Positions 8,371 to 16,413 of a DNA stretch of 36,786 nt are shown piece by piece. The stretch's first letter is position 1; the number at the start of each line of letters is the position of its first letter. The DNA is from Burkholderiales bacterium (GTDB taxonomy: Bacteria; Pseudomonadota; Gammaproteobacteria; Burkholderiales; Burkholderiaceae_E). The notes beneath the pieces were generated by a model. That model made no database searches. It was not told where the DNA came from and saw only the letters and a list, made by a program, of their open reading frames with translations. The position numbers were made by a program, and so were the translations under genes. The DNA is taken from assembly GCA_003818495.1 (NCBI GenBank), contig RPRK01000027.1, positions 1 through 36,786 on the forward strand, given 5' to 3'.

Positions 8371-9942
8371 TCAGGCGATCCGCCGGTCGCGGCCGGCCCA
8401 GTAGGGCTCGCGCAGCACGCGCTTGAGGATCTTGCCGCTCGGGTTGCGCGGGATGGCGTCGACGACGTCGACGCTCTTGGGGCACTTGTAGTGGGCGATG
8501 CGATCGCGCATCCAGGCGACGATCGACGCGGGGTCGGCCTCGGCGCCGGGCTTGAGCACGACCACGGCCTTGACCGCCTCGCCCCAGCGTTCGTCCGGCA
8601 CGCCGATCACGGCGCCGTCGGCGACTGCCGGATGCTGCATCAGCGCGTTCTCGACCTCGGCCGGATAGATGTTCTCGCCGCCCGAGACGATCATGTCCTT
8701 GAGCCGGTCGTGCAGGAACAGGTAGCCGCCGCGCCAGTAGCCGGCGTCGCCGGTGCGGAACCAGGGCGGCTCGCCGGGTGCGCCCGGCTCGAAGGCCTCG
8801 GCGGTCGCCTGGGGCTTGCCCCAATAGCCGGTCATGTTCTTCGGCGAGCGGATCCACAGCTCGCCGACTTCGTCGTCGGGGCAGTCCTCGCGCGTGCCCG
8901 GGCGCACGACGCGCACATCCACGTCGGTCATCGGCTGTCCGGCCGAGCGCAGCAGCGCGGCCTTCGGGCCCTCGGTCGCATGGTCGTGCGCGCGCAGCGC
9001 GGTCACCGCGCCGCAGGTCTCGGTCAGCCCGTAGACCTGCAGGAAGCCGCAGCCGAACACGCGCATCGCATCGGTCAGCACGCGGTCGCTGATCGGCGAG
9101 GCCCCGTACGAGATCATCCGCAGCGAGGAGAGGTTCCGTCGCTCGACTCCGGGCACCTGCAGCATGAACTGGATCATGGCCGGCACGAGGAAGGCATGGG
9201 TGACGCCCTCGCGCTCGATCGCATCGAGCGCGGCGACGGGGTCGAAGTCGGGCATCGTGATGCTGCGCCCGCCGAAGGCGTGGGTCATCAGCGCGACGCC
9301 CGCGCCGGCGATGTGGAACGCCGGGAGCACGTTCAGGTTCACGTGCACCAGCGGGTCGTACGCCCACTCCTGGGAGACGCCGTTGACGTGGGAGTGCGCC
9401 ATCGCGCGGTGCGAGAGCTCGACGCCCTTGGGCAGGCCGGTGGTGCCCGACGAGTAGAGCTGCAGCGCGATGTCGTCGGGCCCGGGCGCGAAGCCCGGGT
9501 CGGTGTCGGGCTGTCCGGCCACCCAGTCCTCCCAGCCGGGCAGCGCGCCGCCGCTCCGGGTGGCCACCGTCGCCCGGAGGGTCGGCGCATCGAGTGCCGC
9601 GGCCACCGACTCGAATTCGCGGTCGACCATCAGGAACGCGGCCCGTCCGTCGCCGACGATGTACTGCACCTCGGGCGGGGCGAGCCGCCAGTTCACGGGC
9701 ATGCACACCGCGCCGATCTTCTGCGCGGCCTGGATGAGCATCGCGCACTCGGGCTGGTGCTTCGTGAGGATGGCGACCCGGTCGCCCCGGCCGATGCCGA
9801 GCGCGGTCAGCGCGTGGGCGAGGCGGTTGGTCAGCCGCTCGACGACGCCGAAGGTCCAGTCGCGATCGGGGGCCGCCCAGGCGACGGCGTCCGGCCGCTC
9901 GCGGGCCTGCCGCCGGGACATGTCCAGGGTCGAGATCTGCAT
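8371..9942 (-). CDS. AMP-dependent acyl-CoA synthetase (FadD-like)
   Basis: This 523-residue ANL-superfamily ligase activates a carboxylic acid to acyl-AMP and then acyl-CoA. The ATP/AMP motif YSSGTTGLPKG lies at about residues 163-173. Further motifs are YGLTETCGAV, the hinge segment WFRTGDAGYWRGG followed by DRLKDMIVSGGENIYPAEVE, and the C-terminal catalytic lysine in PSGKILKR. The frame is open upstream to 10287, but ATG 9942 has a strong GAGGAGA ribosome site and gives the usual family length. Resemblance is to medium/long-chain or FadD3/FadD13-like ligases; the exact acid is not decidable here. Confidence 0.93.
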   Translation of the reverse strand: MQISTLDMSRRQARERPDAVAWAAPDRDWTFGVVERLTNRLAHALTALGIGRGDRVAILTKHQPECAMLIQAAQKIGAVCMPVNWRLAPPEVQYIVGDGRAAFLMVDREFESVAAALDAPTLRATVATRSGGALPGWEDWVAGQPDTDPGFAPGPDDIALQLYSSGTTGLPKGVELSHRAMAHSHVNGVSQEWAYDPLVHVNLNVLPAFHIAGAGVALMTHAFGGRSITMPDFDPVAALDAIEREGVTHAFLVPAMIQFMLQVPGVERRNLSSLRMISYGASPISDRVLTDAMRVFGCGFLQVYGLTETCGAVTALRAHDHATEGPKAALLRSAGQPMTDVDVRVVRPGTREDCPDDEVGELWIRSPKNMTGYWGKPQATAEAFEPGAPGEPPWFRTGDAGYWRGGYLFLHDRLKDMIVSGGENIYPAEVENALMQHPAVADGAVIGVPDERWGEAVKAVVVLKPGAEADPASIVAWMRDRIAHYKCPKSVDVVDAIPRNPSGKILKRVLREPYWAGRDRRIA

Positions 9943-10060
9943 CGGTCTCCTCGTGGGCCGCAGCCTTCGGGCCGCGTGCATCGGGTGTGCCCGAGTGTCG
10001 CCGATCCGCGCGGCGGTGTCATCGGACGCGCCCGCCGGGGGCTGTGTCAGACTCCGATCC

Positions 10061-10504
10061 ATGGAATCCGTGCTCGCCTTCGTCCACGTCGCCTCGGCCG
10101 CTGTCTGGGTCGGCGGCATGTTCTTCATGCAGTTCTGCCTGCGGCCCGCGGCGATGGAACTGCCCCCGCCGCAGCGCGTGCCCTTGCTGGCCGGCGCGCT
10201 CGGGCGCTTCCTGCGCTGGATCGCGCTGGCGGTCGTGCTGCTGTGGGCGACGGGCCTGACCCGCTTCGTGCAGGTGGGGCCGGCCAATGCGCCGCCGGGC
10301 TGGCACGCGATGGCGGGGATCGCGGCCGTGATGACGGTGGTGTTCGTCGTGATCGCGCACGCGGTGTTCCCGAAGGTCCGCGCGGCGGTCGCCGAGCAGC
10401 GCTACCCGGATGCGGCCGCCGGGCTCGGCCGCATCCGGACGCTGGTGATGGTCAACCTCGCGCTCGGGCTCGCGACGATCGCGGCCGCGACGATGCACCG
10501 CTGA
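10061..10504 (+). CDS. CopD-like integral membrane protein
   Basis: This 147-residue inner-membrane protein has four predicted membrane helices: about 4-22, 47-64, 84-104 and 124-142. The first helix contains FVHVASAAVWVGGMFF, the histidine and WxGG pattern typical of the CopD copper-resistance domain and related small membrane proteins. It stands alone on the + strand, divergent from the acyl-CoA ligase and convergent with the SAF-domain oxidoreductase, whose 3' end overlaps it by 53 bases. A copper role is suggested only by the family. No CopC or other copper genes are nearby. Confidence 0.8.
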   Translation: MESVLAFVHVASAAVWVGGMFFMQFCLRPAAMELPPPQRVPLLAGALGRFLRWIALAVVLLWATGLTRFVQVGPANAPPGWHAMAGIAAVMTVVFVVIAHAVFPKVRAAVAEQRYPDAAAGLGRIRTLVMVNLALGLATIAAATMHR

Positions 10505-11846
10505 ACGCGGCGCCGAAGGTCCGCTCCATCTCGCGGCGGAACGCCACCGCCGGCTGCGTCTCGTCGATCGCCACGTCCGCCCAGCAGACCGGGCGGCCCG
10601 CGGCCACCGCCTTCTTCAGCTTGACGCCGTGCGCCAGGCCCAGCGGCAGCCCGCCGGCCGCCAGCGAATCGGTCGCGGGCATCAGCTTGCCGTAGACGGT
10701 GAAGCCGCCTTCGCCGTCGAGCGTCTCGCCGGCCTTCAGGTCGCGCTTGGCGGTGGCGACCACGTCGCCGCGCCAGCCGTCGGCCGCGCCCGTCGGTTCG
10801 CGGCGCAGCCCGACCGACGCGACGCTGATGCCGAGCTCGAGGCCGATCAGGTGGTACGGCTTGTACATCGCGGTGAAGTTGCCGCTGGAGTCGGTGTGAA
10901 GGCCGTACTCCTTGAAGCAGCGCCGCACGTAGTCCGAGTCGCCGGCGAAGGTGACGTAGACGCCCCAGCGCAGGTCGCGGAACACCGGGCGACGGTCGCG
11001 CTCCACGCTCGAGATCACCTCGACCTGCCCTCGGTGATGCAGCACGCCGCCGTCGGCCACGGGGCGCAGCAGGTGGGGCAGGTCGTCGACGCCGCAGGGC
11101 GGAAAGGCCAGGCCGTCGGGCGCGGGCGTCAAGCCGGTCGCGTTGGCGACCGCCGCCATCTCGATCGCCGACTTCGTGCCGTCGAGGAACGAGTTGAACA
11201 TCTGCGCGTTCATGCCGCCCGCGCGTGCGTCCTCGGGCGCGATGCCGTAGTGCGGCCAGACCGTCTCGGGCGTGGAGGCGTGGTACTCGGGCAGGTACTT
11301 CGTGCCCTTGCCGGCGGCCACCACCTCGAAGCCGGCGGTACGGGCCCAGTCGACCATCTCGCAGATCAGCGCCGGCTGGTCGCCGTAGGCGAGCGAGTAG
11401 ACGATGCCCGCCTCCTGCGCGCGGCGGGCGAGCAGGGGGCCGGCCAGCGCGTCGGCCTCGACGTTGACCATCACCACGTGCTTGCCGTGTTCGCAGCAGG
11501 CCAGCACGTGGGCGATGCCGGCCGCCGGATGGCCGGTCGCATCGATGATGACGTCGAGCTCGGGTGCCGCGATCAGCGCGAACGCATCGTCGACGATGCG
11601 CGTCGTGCCGCGCGCGACGGCATCGGCGAAGCTGCGCGCGCCGAGCCGGGCCGCGGGCCAGCCGACGCGCTTGAGGGCCGCCTTGGCGCGGGCCGGCTGC
11701 AGGTCGGCGACGCCGACCAGGTGCATGCCCGGCGTTCGAAGTGCCTGCGACAGATACATCGAGCCGAACTTGCCGGCACCGATCAGGCCGACGCGCAGGG
11801 GCCGGCCTTCGGCCGCCCGCTGCTGGAGCATCCTGTGGAGATTCAT
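10452..11846 (-). CDS. NAD(P)-dependent oxidoreductase with C-terminal SAF domain (COG4091-like)
   Basis: This 464-residue protein has an N-terminal Rossmann domain with GAGKFG at residues 23-28, as in homoserine-dehydrogenase-like oxidoreductases. The central region carries AAGKGTKYLPEYHASTPETV and a FLDGTKSAIEM segment. The C-terminal part (VATAKRDLKAGETLDGEGGFTVYG) resembles a SAF domain. This architecture matches predicted homoserine-dehydrogenase-like proteins of COG4091, whose substrate is not firmly known. The last 20 or so residues (SSRPRSSRARARG) look like low-complexity read-through and lie antisense to the CopD-like gene. It is 13 bases downstream of the dioxygenase stop and probably in its operon. 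Confidence 0.88.
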   Translation of the reverse strand: MNLHRMLQQRAAEGRPLRVGLIGAGKFGSMYLSQALRTPGMHLVGVADLQPARAKAALKRVGWPAARLGARSFADAVARGTTRIVDDAFALIAAPELDVIIDATGHPAAGIAHVLACCEHGKHVVMVNVEADALAGPLLARRAQEAGIVYSLAYGDQPALICEMVDWARTAGFEVVAAGKGTKYLPEYHASTPETVWPHYGIAPEDARAGGMNAQMFNSFLDGTKSAIEMAAVANATGLTPAPDGLAFPPCGVDDLPHLLRPVADGGVLHHRGQVEVISSVERDRRPVFRDLRWGVYVTFAGDSDYVRRCFKEYGLHTDSSGNFTAMYKPYHLIGLELGISVASVGLRREPTGAADGWRGDVVATAKRDLKAGETLDGEGGFTVYGKLMPATDSLAAGGLPLGLAHGVKLKKAVAAGRPVCWADVAIDETQPAVAFRREMERTFGAAFSGASSRPRSSRARARG

Positions 11847-11859
11847 CGCGCGACGGGTC

Positions 11860-12675
11860 TCAGGCGGGCTGGGCGAGCGGGAGCTCGGCGATGCGCACCG
11901 AGCGGTCGGTCAGGCAGTCGTCGGCGAGCGCGGTGATCGGCGTGAAGTCGCGGTGCGCGATGTAGTCCGGCCGCTTGAAGCGGCGGATGTGGTTCGAGAC
12001 CGCGCACAGGCTCAGGTACACGATCGTCCTGTTCCAGGGCGACATGTTCGACGGCGAACCGTGCACCAGGCAGGAATGGAACAGCAGCATCGAGCCGGCA
12101 GGGCCCTTCGGGGCGACGATGCCGCCGCGATCGACCAGGTCGGTGATCGTGCGTTCGTCGATGGTCCACAGCGGGTAGCTGGTGGTCGACAGGTCGTGGC
12201 TCGCGGCGAGCGCGCCGGCCTTGTGCGACCCCGGGATGAACAGCAGCGGCCCGTTGAACTCGTTGACCTCGTCGAGGAACACCGAGACGTTCATCGCACG
12301 CGCGTCGGGCATGTCGTCGTCGGCCTGCCAGGTGCCGTAGTCCTGGTGCCACTGCCAGACATCGCCGTCGAAGGCCTGCTTGCCGTTGACCTTGAACTGA
12401 TGCATGTACACCGGTTCGCCGAAGAGCTGCTCGGCCGGGCCGATCATCCGCGGATGACGACCGAGCTTGGCGAATCCCTCGTTCATCAGGTGTGCGGCGA
12501 ACACGGTGCGGACGGCGTCCGAACCCTTCTCGCGGATGATCTCGGGCCGGTGCTGCGCGTACAGCGACGGCACCTGGGCCTTGAGCACGGCCATTTCCTC
12601 GGGGCTGAACAGTCCGGGGAAGAACAGGTAGCCATCGCGCTCGAAGCGCTCGATCTGTTCCTGGGTCAGCTTCAT
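11860..12675 (-). CDS. Phytanoyl-CoA dioxygenase family protein (EctD-like)
   Basis: This 271-residue Fe(II)/2-oxoglutarate dioxygenase has the metal triad HxD...H as H110 and D112 in WHQDYG with the distal H205 in VHGSPSN. R216 in NRTIVY is the likely 2-oxoglutarate ligand. The stretches DMPDARAMNVSVFLDE and NGPLLFIPGSHK recall ectoine hydroxylases. No ectoine synthesis genes are present, so the substrate is probably something else. ATG 12675 has a strong GAGGAGGAGA ribosome site, although the frame is open upstream to 13770. The start overlaps the GntR stop by 4 bases (12672-12675), indicating coupling with that regulator. Confidence 0.92.
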   Translation of the reverse strand: MKLTQEQIERFERDGYLFFPGLFSPEEMAVLKAQVPSLYAQHRPEIIREKGSDAVRTVFAAHLMNEGFAKLGRHPRMIGPAEQLFGEPVYMHQFKVNGKQAFDGDVWQWHQDYGTWQADDDMPDARAMNVSVFLDEVNEFNGPLLFIPGSHKAGALAASHDLSTTSYPLWTIDERTITDLVDRGGIVAPKGPAGSMLLFHSCLVHGSPSNMSPWNRTIVYLSLCAVSNHIRRFKRPDYIAHRDFTPITALADDCLTDRSVRIAELPLAQPA

Positions 12676-13400
12676 CGTCTCCTCCTCGTGGGGGTGTCGC
12701 CGGCCGCTGCCGGCGTGTCGTGGTGGACGGCCGCGCGCAGCATCGTCAGCGCGGAGGCCTCGCAGTGCTCGTGGGCCAGCCGTTCGGCGAGGCGCGCGTC
12801 GCCGCGCACCACCGCGTTCAGGATCGCCAGGTGCTCGTTCCAGACCGCGCGCAGCGACGCGGTCTGCCGAAGGTAGGTCGCCATCGCGCGGCGGGTGTGC
12901 AGCCAATGGACTTCGGCGGTCTCCACCAGCACCGGATTGTGTGCGGCGTCGTACAGGAAGCGATGGAAGGCCACGTCGGCATCGACCATCGCGCGCAGGT
13001 CGCCGGCGGCCGCGGCGGCACGGCCGGCGCGGATCAGTGCGGCACCCGGCTCGCGCAGCTCGGGCCGTGGCCGATAGGCCGCGGAGCGGGCCGCCAGCGC
13101 GTCGAGGGCGCCGCGCACGCCGTACAGGTGCTGCACGAATGCGGCGGTGAGCGGCGCGACCTCGACGCCGCGCCGGTTCGGCTCGTCCTTGACCAGCCCC
13201 TGGCTGCGCAGCAGCAGCAGCGCCTGCAGCACCGGCTGGCGCGACACGCCGAGCCGCTCGGCCAGGGCCTCCTGCGTGTGCCGCTCGCCGGGCGCGAGCT
13301 CGCCGGCCACGATCGCGTCGAGCAGCGCGCGATAGGTCCGCTCGACCAGCGCGGGCGCGGCGTCGAGGGCGGTCAGGCGGGGGGCGGGGCGGGGCGGCAC
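12672..13400 (-). CDS. GntR family (FadR subfamily, FCD domain) regulator
   Basis: This 242-residue regulator has an N-terminal winged helix with the usual GntR pattern: GELAPGERHTQEALAERLGVSRQPVLQALLLL, then GLV and a GVEVAPLT strand. An FCD ligand-binding domain follows, with likely metal ligands in DVAFHRFLYDAAHN, HLAILNAVVRGD and AHEHCEAS. The chosen start is GTG 13400; it lacks a clear ribosome site. The frame stays open upstream to 13569 but offers no ATG, GTG or TTG, and that part would encode a Val-Pro-Val-Ser repeat. It is the first gene of an operon with the dioxygenase and SAF oxidoreductase, which it probably controls. Confidence 0.9.
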   Translation of the reverse strand: MPPRPAPRLTALDAAPALVERTYRALLDAIVAGELAPGERHTQEALAERLGVSRQPVLQALLLLRSQGLVKDEPNRRGVEVAPLTAAFVQHLYGVRGALDALAARSAAYRPRPELREPGAALIRAGRAAAAAGDLRAMVDADVAFHRFLYDAAHNPVLVETAEVHWLHTRRAMATYLRQTASLRAVWNEHLAILNAVVRGDARLAERLAHEHCEASALTMLRAAVHHDTPAAAGDTPTRRRR

Positions 13401-13420
13401 GGAGGCGGTTCGGACGGCTG

Positions 13421-13491
13421 CGGAGACGGGTACGGAGACGGGTACGGAGACGGGTACGGAGACGGGTACGGAGACGACGGCGGAGACGACT
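13421..13491. repeat. 12-bp tandem repeat (CGGAGACGGGTA)
   Basis: Four exact consecutive copies of CGGAGACGGGTA lie at 13421-13468. Two degraded units follow (13469-13480 and 13481-13491, CGGAGACGACGG-like). The repeat starts 20 bases upstream of the GntR GTG start and ends 27 bases before the candidate operator. Because the unit is 12 bp, changes in copy number would not alter frame. Read on the - strand in the GntR frame it would encode repeated Val-Pro-Val-Ser. Confidence 0.9.
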
Positions 13492-13518
13492 CCAGATGCG
13501 GTTCGGACTGCACGAATA

Positions 13519-13528
13519 CCGTATACGG
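13519..13528. promoter_or_regulatory. Candidate GntR/FCD operator CCGTATACGG
   Basis: A perfect 10-bp palindrome, CCGTATACGG, sits in an AT-enriched patch (GAATACCGTATACGGAAC) between the divergent GntR operon and the AAA ATPase gene. FadR-type regulators such as UxuR and ExuR bind palindromes centred on GTATAC (for example TGGTATACCA). The site is therefore a good candidate for autoregulation by the adjacent GntR protein. Binding is inferred, not shown. Confidence 0.55.
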
Positions 13529-13606
13529 AACACCTTACCCGAAGTCGGCCGTGACGTCGATTCCAGCGTTAGGATGGCTCCACGCACGCCCCTGGAAGGC
13601 CGGACG

Positions 13607-15952
13607 ATGACCCCCACTGCGCTCCCCCCGGATGACGAACCCGTCCTCGACCCGCCGGCGCTCGAGCACGCGACCGCGCTCGACCTGATGTGCGCACGCT
13701 TCGCCTTGCGGACCGTGCTCGCGCTCGGTCCGCGCTTCAACCTGCGCCGCGACATCAACAACGTGGTCACGCTCGCCGGCCGGTGGCTGCTCTGGCCGCG
13801 GCCGACCTTCGTGCGGCTCCAGACCTACGTCGCCCGGCGCTGCATCGAGGCCCCCGCCTGGGCCGGGGCCGGCGAGCTCTCGCCCGAGGAGTTCATGGCG
13901 CGGCACGGCGCCTGGAACGGCCTGTACGACGACACGGCGATCCACTACTACCTCGACGAGTTCGTCAAGCTCAACGGCAAGGAACTGCTGCGGGTCTTCC
14001 AGCTCTCCGCGGACCGATTCGACGCACGGCTCGGCAAGCAGCGGATCCGGCTGGTCGACAACGTCGACATGCTCGCCCGCGTGCTCGGACTGACCGCGTG
14101 CGAACGGGCGATCCTGCTCCATGCGTCGCTCTGTCGCTACCAGCGCGACCTGCGCCCGGTCCTCGTCGACTGCAAGGCCGCCAGCGCGCAGGAGGCCTAC
14201 GGCATGCTCGCGCAGGTGCTCGGCGTGCAGGCCGGGGAGGCCGCGGCGGCGCTGCGCTCGGGGGGGCGGCTGGAGTCGCTCGGGCTGGTCGAGACGCCGA
14301 TCGCCGAGCACGCGATCACCGATCTCGGCGACCTGATGCGGGTCTCCGACAAGCTGCTCGGCGTGCTCACCGCGGAGTACGCGACCGAAGGCGAGATGAT
14401 GGCGGCCTTCACGCGTCCGGCCAGCCCGTCGGCGCTCACGATCGACGACTTTCCTCATGTCGGCGACGACGCCCGCTACCTGGTCGCGCTGCTGTCGGCC
14501 GCCATCCGGGGGCGCGAGAAGGGCGTCAACGTGCTCCTGTACGGGCCGCCGGGCACCGGCAAGACCGAGTTCGCGCGGCTGATCGCGACGTCGGCGGGCT
14601 GCGAGCTCTACGAGGTCGACTGCCTCGATCGCGACGGCAACAGTCTGTCGGGCAAGGAGCGTTACCGCTCGCTGCAGGTCTCTCAGGCGTTCCTGAAGGG
14701 CCGTCAGGGTGCGGCGCTGCTCTTCGACGAGGTCGAGGACGTGTTCCCGCCGATCAGCGAGCCGGTCCTGAACCTGTTCGGTGCCGAGGAGGCGCGCGGC
14801 GGCGCGGTGAACGGCAAGGCGTGGGTCAACCAGACCCTCGAGCAGAATCCGGTGCCGACGATCTGGGTGTCGAACTCCATCGGCCAGATCGACCCGGCCT
14901 ACCGCCGTCGCTTCCAGTTCCATCTGGAGCTCGCCAATCCGCCGCAGCGGGTGCGCGAGACCATCGCGCGCCGGCACCTCGCCGAGCTGGGCGTGAGCGA
15001 CGCCTTCGTCGCGAAGATCGCCGCGCGCAAGCAGGTCACCCCGGCGCAGATCCAGTCGGCGGCCCGCTTCGCGCGCCTGACCCGGGACGTGGTCGGCGAC
15101 CCGGTCGAGGCGCTGATCGAGCGTCAGCTCGAACGGGCGGATCGGGCACTCGGCCGCGCCGACGACGAGCCCGAGTTCCGGGCGTCGCCGACCCGCTACG
15201 ACCTGTCGCTGCTCAACGTCGAGACGCGGCATCCGGTCGAGCGGATCATCAAGGCGCTGCAGGTCCGCCCGCGTGCGACGCTGTGCTTCTACGGGCTGCC
15301 CGGCACCGGCAAGACCGCGCTCGGCGAGCACGTCGCGCGCAGCCTCGAACGGCCGCTCATGATCAAGCGCGCCTCCGACCTGATGAGCAAGTACGTCGGC
15401 GAGACCGAGCAGCAGATGGCGAAGATGTTCGCCGACGCGACCCGCGAACAGGCGGTGCTGCTGCTCGACGAGGCCGATTCGTTCCTGCAGAACCGCCAGA
15501 TGGCGGTGCGCAACTACGAGGTCAGCGAGGTCAACGAGATGCTGCAGGGCATGGAGCGCTTCGATGGCGTCTTCATCTGCACCACCAACCTGTTCGACCG
15601 CATCGACGAGGCGGCCCTGCGCCGCTTCGCCTTCAAGCTGCGGTTCCTGCCGCTGACCGCGGCCCAGCGGCTGCGGATGTTCGCGGTGGAGGCGCTGGGC
15701 TGGCTGCCGCCGGACGGCGTCACCGATCCCGAGGTGCTCGATGCAGGCGCCGCGGCGGCGGTGCCCGCGGCCTTCGCCGAGCGGCTCGGGCGCCTCGAGC
15801 TGCTGGCGCCGGGCGACTTCGCCGTGGTCAAGCGGCAGGGCGCGCTGCTCGGCGAGGACGCGGACCCGGAGGCCTTCGTCGAGCAGCTCGAGCGCGAGCA
15901 CCGCGCCAAGCCCGACGTGCGCTTCAGCAAGCCGATGGGATTCATGCGGTGA
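13607..15952 (+). CDS. Protein with two AAA ATPase domains, function unknown
   Basis: This protein has 781 residues from ATG 13607; ATGs at 13574 and 13496 are alternatives. Residues 1-290 have no fold I recognise. The first AAA module has Walker A GPPGTGKT at about 313-320, Walker B ALLFDEVEDVF at about 369 and sensor/arginine residues in VSNSIGQIDPAYRRRFQF. The second has GLPGTGKT at about 563, VLLLDEADSFL at about 617 and TTNLFDRIDEAALRRFAF. Both modules keep the Walker B glutamate, so both may hydrolyse ATP. The overall plan resembles AAA remodelling ATPases of the FtsH/CbbX/Vps4 sort, but I cannot name an orthologue or substrate. The next gene overlaps it by 4 bases. Confidence 0.88.
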   Translation: MTPTALPPDDEPVLDPPALEHATALDLMCARFALRTVLALGPRFNLRRDINNVVTLAGRWLLWPRPTFVRLQTYVARRCIEAPAWAGAGELSPEEFMARHGAWNGLYDDTAIHYYLDEFVKLNGKELLRVFQLSADRFDARLGKQRIRLVDNVDMLARVLGLTACERAILLHASLCRYQRDLRPVLVDCKAASAQEAYGMLAQVLGVQAGEAAAALRSGGRLESLGLVETPIAEHAITDLGDLMRVSDKLLGVLTAEYATEGEMMAAFTRPASPSALTIDDFPHVGDDARYLVALLSAAIRGREKGVNVLLYGPPGTGKTEFARLIATSAGCELYEVDCLDRDGNSLSGKERYRSLQVSQAFLKGRQGAALLFDEVEDVFPPISEPVLNLFGAEEARGGAVNGKAWVNQTLEQNPVPTIWVSNSIGQIDPAYRRRFQFHLELANPPQRVRETIARRHLAELGVSDAFVAKIAARKQVTPAQIQSAARFARLTRDVVGDPVEALIERQLERADRALGRADDEPEFRASPTRYDLSLLNVETRHPVERIIKALQVRPRATLCFYGLPGTGKTALGEHVARSLERPLMIKRASDLMSKYVGETEQQMAKMFADATREQAVLLLDEADSFLQNRQMAVRNYEVSEVNEMLQGMERFDGVFICTTNLFDRIDEAALRRFAFKLRFLPLTAAQRLRMFAVEALGWLPPDGVTDPEVLDAGAAAAVPAAFAERLGRLELLAPGDFAVVKRQGALLGEDADPEAFVEQLEREHRAKPDVRFSKPMGFMR

Positions 15953-16413
15953 CGCAGGGTGCGATGGACGACGCGACCCGGGGTCGTCTGCTGGTCGCCG
16001 CGCAGTTCGGCGCGCTGGCCGGATGGCTGGTGCTCGGGCCGCGGCTGTCGCCCTGGCCGGCGGGCGTCGCGGTCCAGCTGCTCGGAGTGGGGCTCGGCGC
16101 CTGGGCGGCGGTCTGGATGACGGTCAGGCAGCGGCGCGCGTTCTCGGTGACGCCGCTGCCCGACGCGCATCCCCGACTGGTCACCGACGGACCGTACCGC
16201 TGGATCCGGCACCCGATGTACACCGCGCTGCTGGCGATCGTGCTGCCCGGCGCGCTCGCCGGCGGCCTGCCTTCGGTGGCCGCAGGGGTCTGGCTCGTCG
16301 GCGTGCTGTGGATCAAGCACCGCTTCGAGGACGGACTGCTCGCCGCCCGCTTCGGCGCCGAGCACGCGGCATGGCGACGGCGTACCGGCGGCCTGCTGCC
16401 GTTCCTGGGCTGA
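15949..16413 (+). CDS. ICMT-like integral membrane methyltransferase
   Basis: This 154-residue membrane protein resembles the isoprenylcysteine carboxyl methyltransferase/PEMT-like family. Three to four hydrophobic helices lie around residues 13-30, 38-57, 86-105 and 106-125. The SAM-binding signature is PYRWIRHPMYTALL (RHPMY), and the C-terminal part carries the usual acidic FEDGLLAARFG. GTG 15949 overlaps the AAA gene stop (GTGA), suggesting coupling; ATG 15964 is an alternative. The substrate of bacterial members is mostly unknown. The stop directly abuts the stop of the convergent TetR gene. Confidence 0.85.
   Translation: MTQGAMDDATRGRLLVAAQFGALAGWLVLGPRLSPWPAGVAVQLLGVGLGAWAAVWMTVRQRRAFSVTPLPDAHPRLVTDGPYRWIRHPMYTALLAIVLPGALAGGLPSVAAGVWLVGVLWIKHRFEDGLLAARFGAEHAAWRRRTGGLLPFLG

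Noticed and set aside
8095..10695. Open frame of 866 codons on the + strand
   Set aside because: It is antisense to the acyl-CoA ligase and SMP-30 genes, which have clear motifs; the translation has no recognisable domain.
13421..13491. Possible CRISPR array
   Set aside because: Units are 12 bp and directly adjacent with no spacers, and no cas gene is present.
12676..13770. N-terminal extension of the dioxygenase frame
   Set aside because: It is a shadow of the GntR gene with Arg-rich translation; ATG 12675 has a strong ribosome site and the family N-terminus.
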